Below, one piece after another: positions 63,928 through 64,000 of a DNA stretch of 64,000 nt. The notes below the pieces were generated by a model, which was not told the origin of the DNA, did not search any database, and was given only the letters and a program-made list of their open reading frames with translations. This stretch comes from Rhizobium sp. CB3090 (GTDB lineage: Bacteria > Pseudomonadota > Alphaproteobacteria > Rhizobiales > Rhizobiaceae). How positions within the stretch are numbered: the first letter of the stretch is position 1; each line of letters starts with the position of its first letter. The position numbers and the translations under genes are program-made. The DNA lies in contig NZ_CP121662.1 of assembly GCF_029714285.1 (NCBI RefSeq), forward strand, positions 3,627,501 through 3,691,500. The letters run 5' to 3'.

Positions 63928-64000
63928 GGTTGACGCAGCGCGCTCTTCGCGACCTTGAGCGGATGAGAACATTTCTTCGGCCCAAAAACGCTGCCGCTGC
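63915..64000 (+). CDS. ParE/RelE-type toxin, 5' part, cut by window edge
   Basis: ATG 63915 lies within the end of the antitoxin gene and opens a frame to the window edge: MPSVRLTQRALRDLERMR, then TFLRPKNAAAA. The pattern Lxx-A-L-x-D-L-x-R-M-x-x-F-L-x-P-K-N-x-x-A-A is the first helical hairpin of ParE toxins, which poison gyrase. The 13-base overlap with the antitoxin supports it. The C-terminal part lies beyond the window. Confidence 0.75.
   Translation, partial: MPSVRLTQRALRDLERMRTFLRPKNAAA

Noticed and set aside
1..64000. CRISPR arrays, insertion sequences, prophage or integrative-element borders
   Set aside because: No regularly spaced repeats, transposase, integrase or att-like duplications were found; the repeats seen are intergenic palindromic families.

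Overview
The window is 64 kb of GC-rich alpha-proteobacterial DNA that reads as Rhizobium or a close Rhizobiaceae relative. The main reasons are a MucR/Ros-type zinc-finger regulator, a GCG_CRPN-type small protein, a RirA-like iron box, a full C-P lyase cluster with the rhizobial phnF-phnGHIJKL layout, and interspersed intergenic repeats typical of Rhizobiaceae. No insertion sequence, prophage, CRISPR array, rRNA or convincing tRNA was seen. The gene complement looks like chromosomal metabolism and transport rather than a mobile region. Species cannot be assigned from reading alone.

Layout. 1-5.9 kb: a cut regulator-like ORF, a sugar isomerase/epimerase, a stand-alone EAL phosphodiesterase, an orphan Fis-type HTH protein, MucR, the phosphate permease Pit and a GCG_CRPN exported protein. 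5.9-8.5 kb: a cobalt-uptake operon (cbtB-cbtA-unknown gene) behind a cobalamin riboswitch, with a divergent histidine phosphatase. 8.5-15.3 kb: cyoABCD ubiquinol oxidase with a SURF1 gene, and a divergent MFS transporter. 15.4-19.3 kb: an Fbp-type ferric iron ABC transporter behind a RirA-like box. 19.5-27.1 kb: a LacI-controlled operon combining a polyamine-type ABC importer with a nucleoside hydrolase and adenine deaminase, which suggests uptake and breakdown of a purine nucleoside. 27.2-32.6 kb: an M20 dipeptidase, a MarR regulator, a three-hairpin sRNA candidate with C-rich loops, and polA.

32.8-46.2 kb is the phosphonate region: phnF facing phnGHIJKL plus a hexapeptide acetyltransferase, then a hairpin and a Pho-box-like site, then phnC-phnD-phnE1-phnE2-DUF1045-phnM-phnN. 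Together these encode uptake, triphosphate-ribose coupling, C-P bond cleavage and PRPP salvage. 46.3-53.4 kb: gpmA, dapB, an MsbA-like exporter, a class D beta-lactamase, glk, mgsA and the murein endopeptidase mepA. 53.5-54.7 kb: an isochorismatase-fold hydrolase and a TetR regulator sharing duplicated palindromes. 54.8-60.7 kb: yejABEF peptide importer. 60.7-64 kb: ghrA, a small membrane protein, pncB and a ParD/ParE-type toxin-antitoxin pair cut by the window edge.

The strongest leads are the three-hairpin sRNA (29264-29390), the uncharacterised third gene of the riboswitch-controlled cobalt operon (5991-6626) and its neighbour phosphatase that lacks the RHG arginine, the purine-linked polyamine-type ABC operon, the duplicated TetR operator, and a repeat family placed at convergent gene ends and inside the phn operon.
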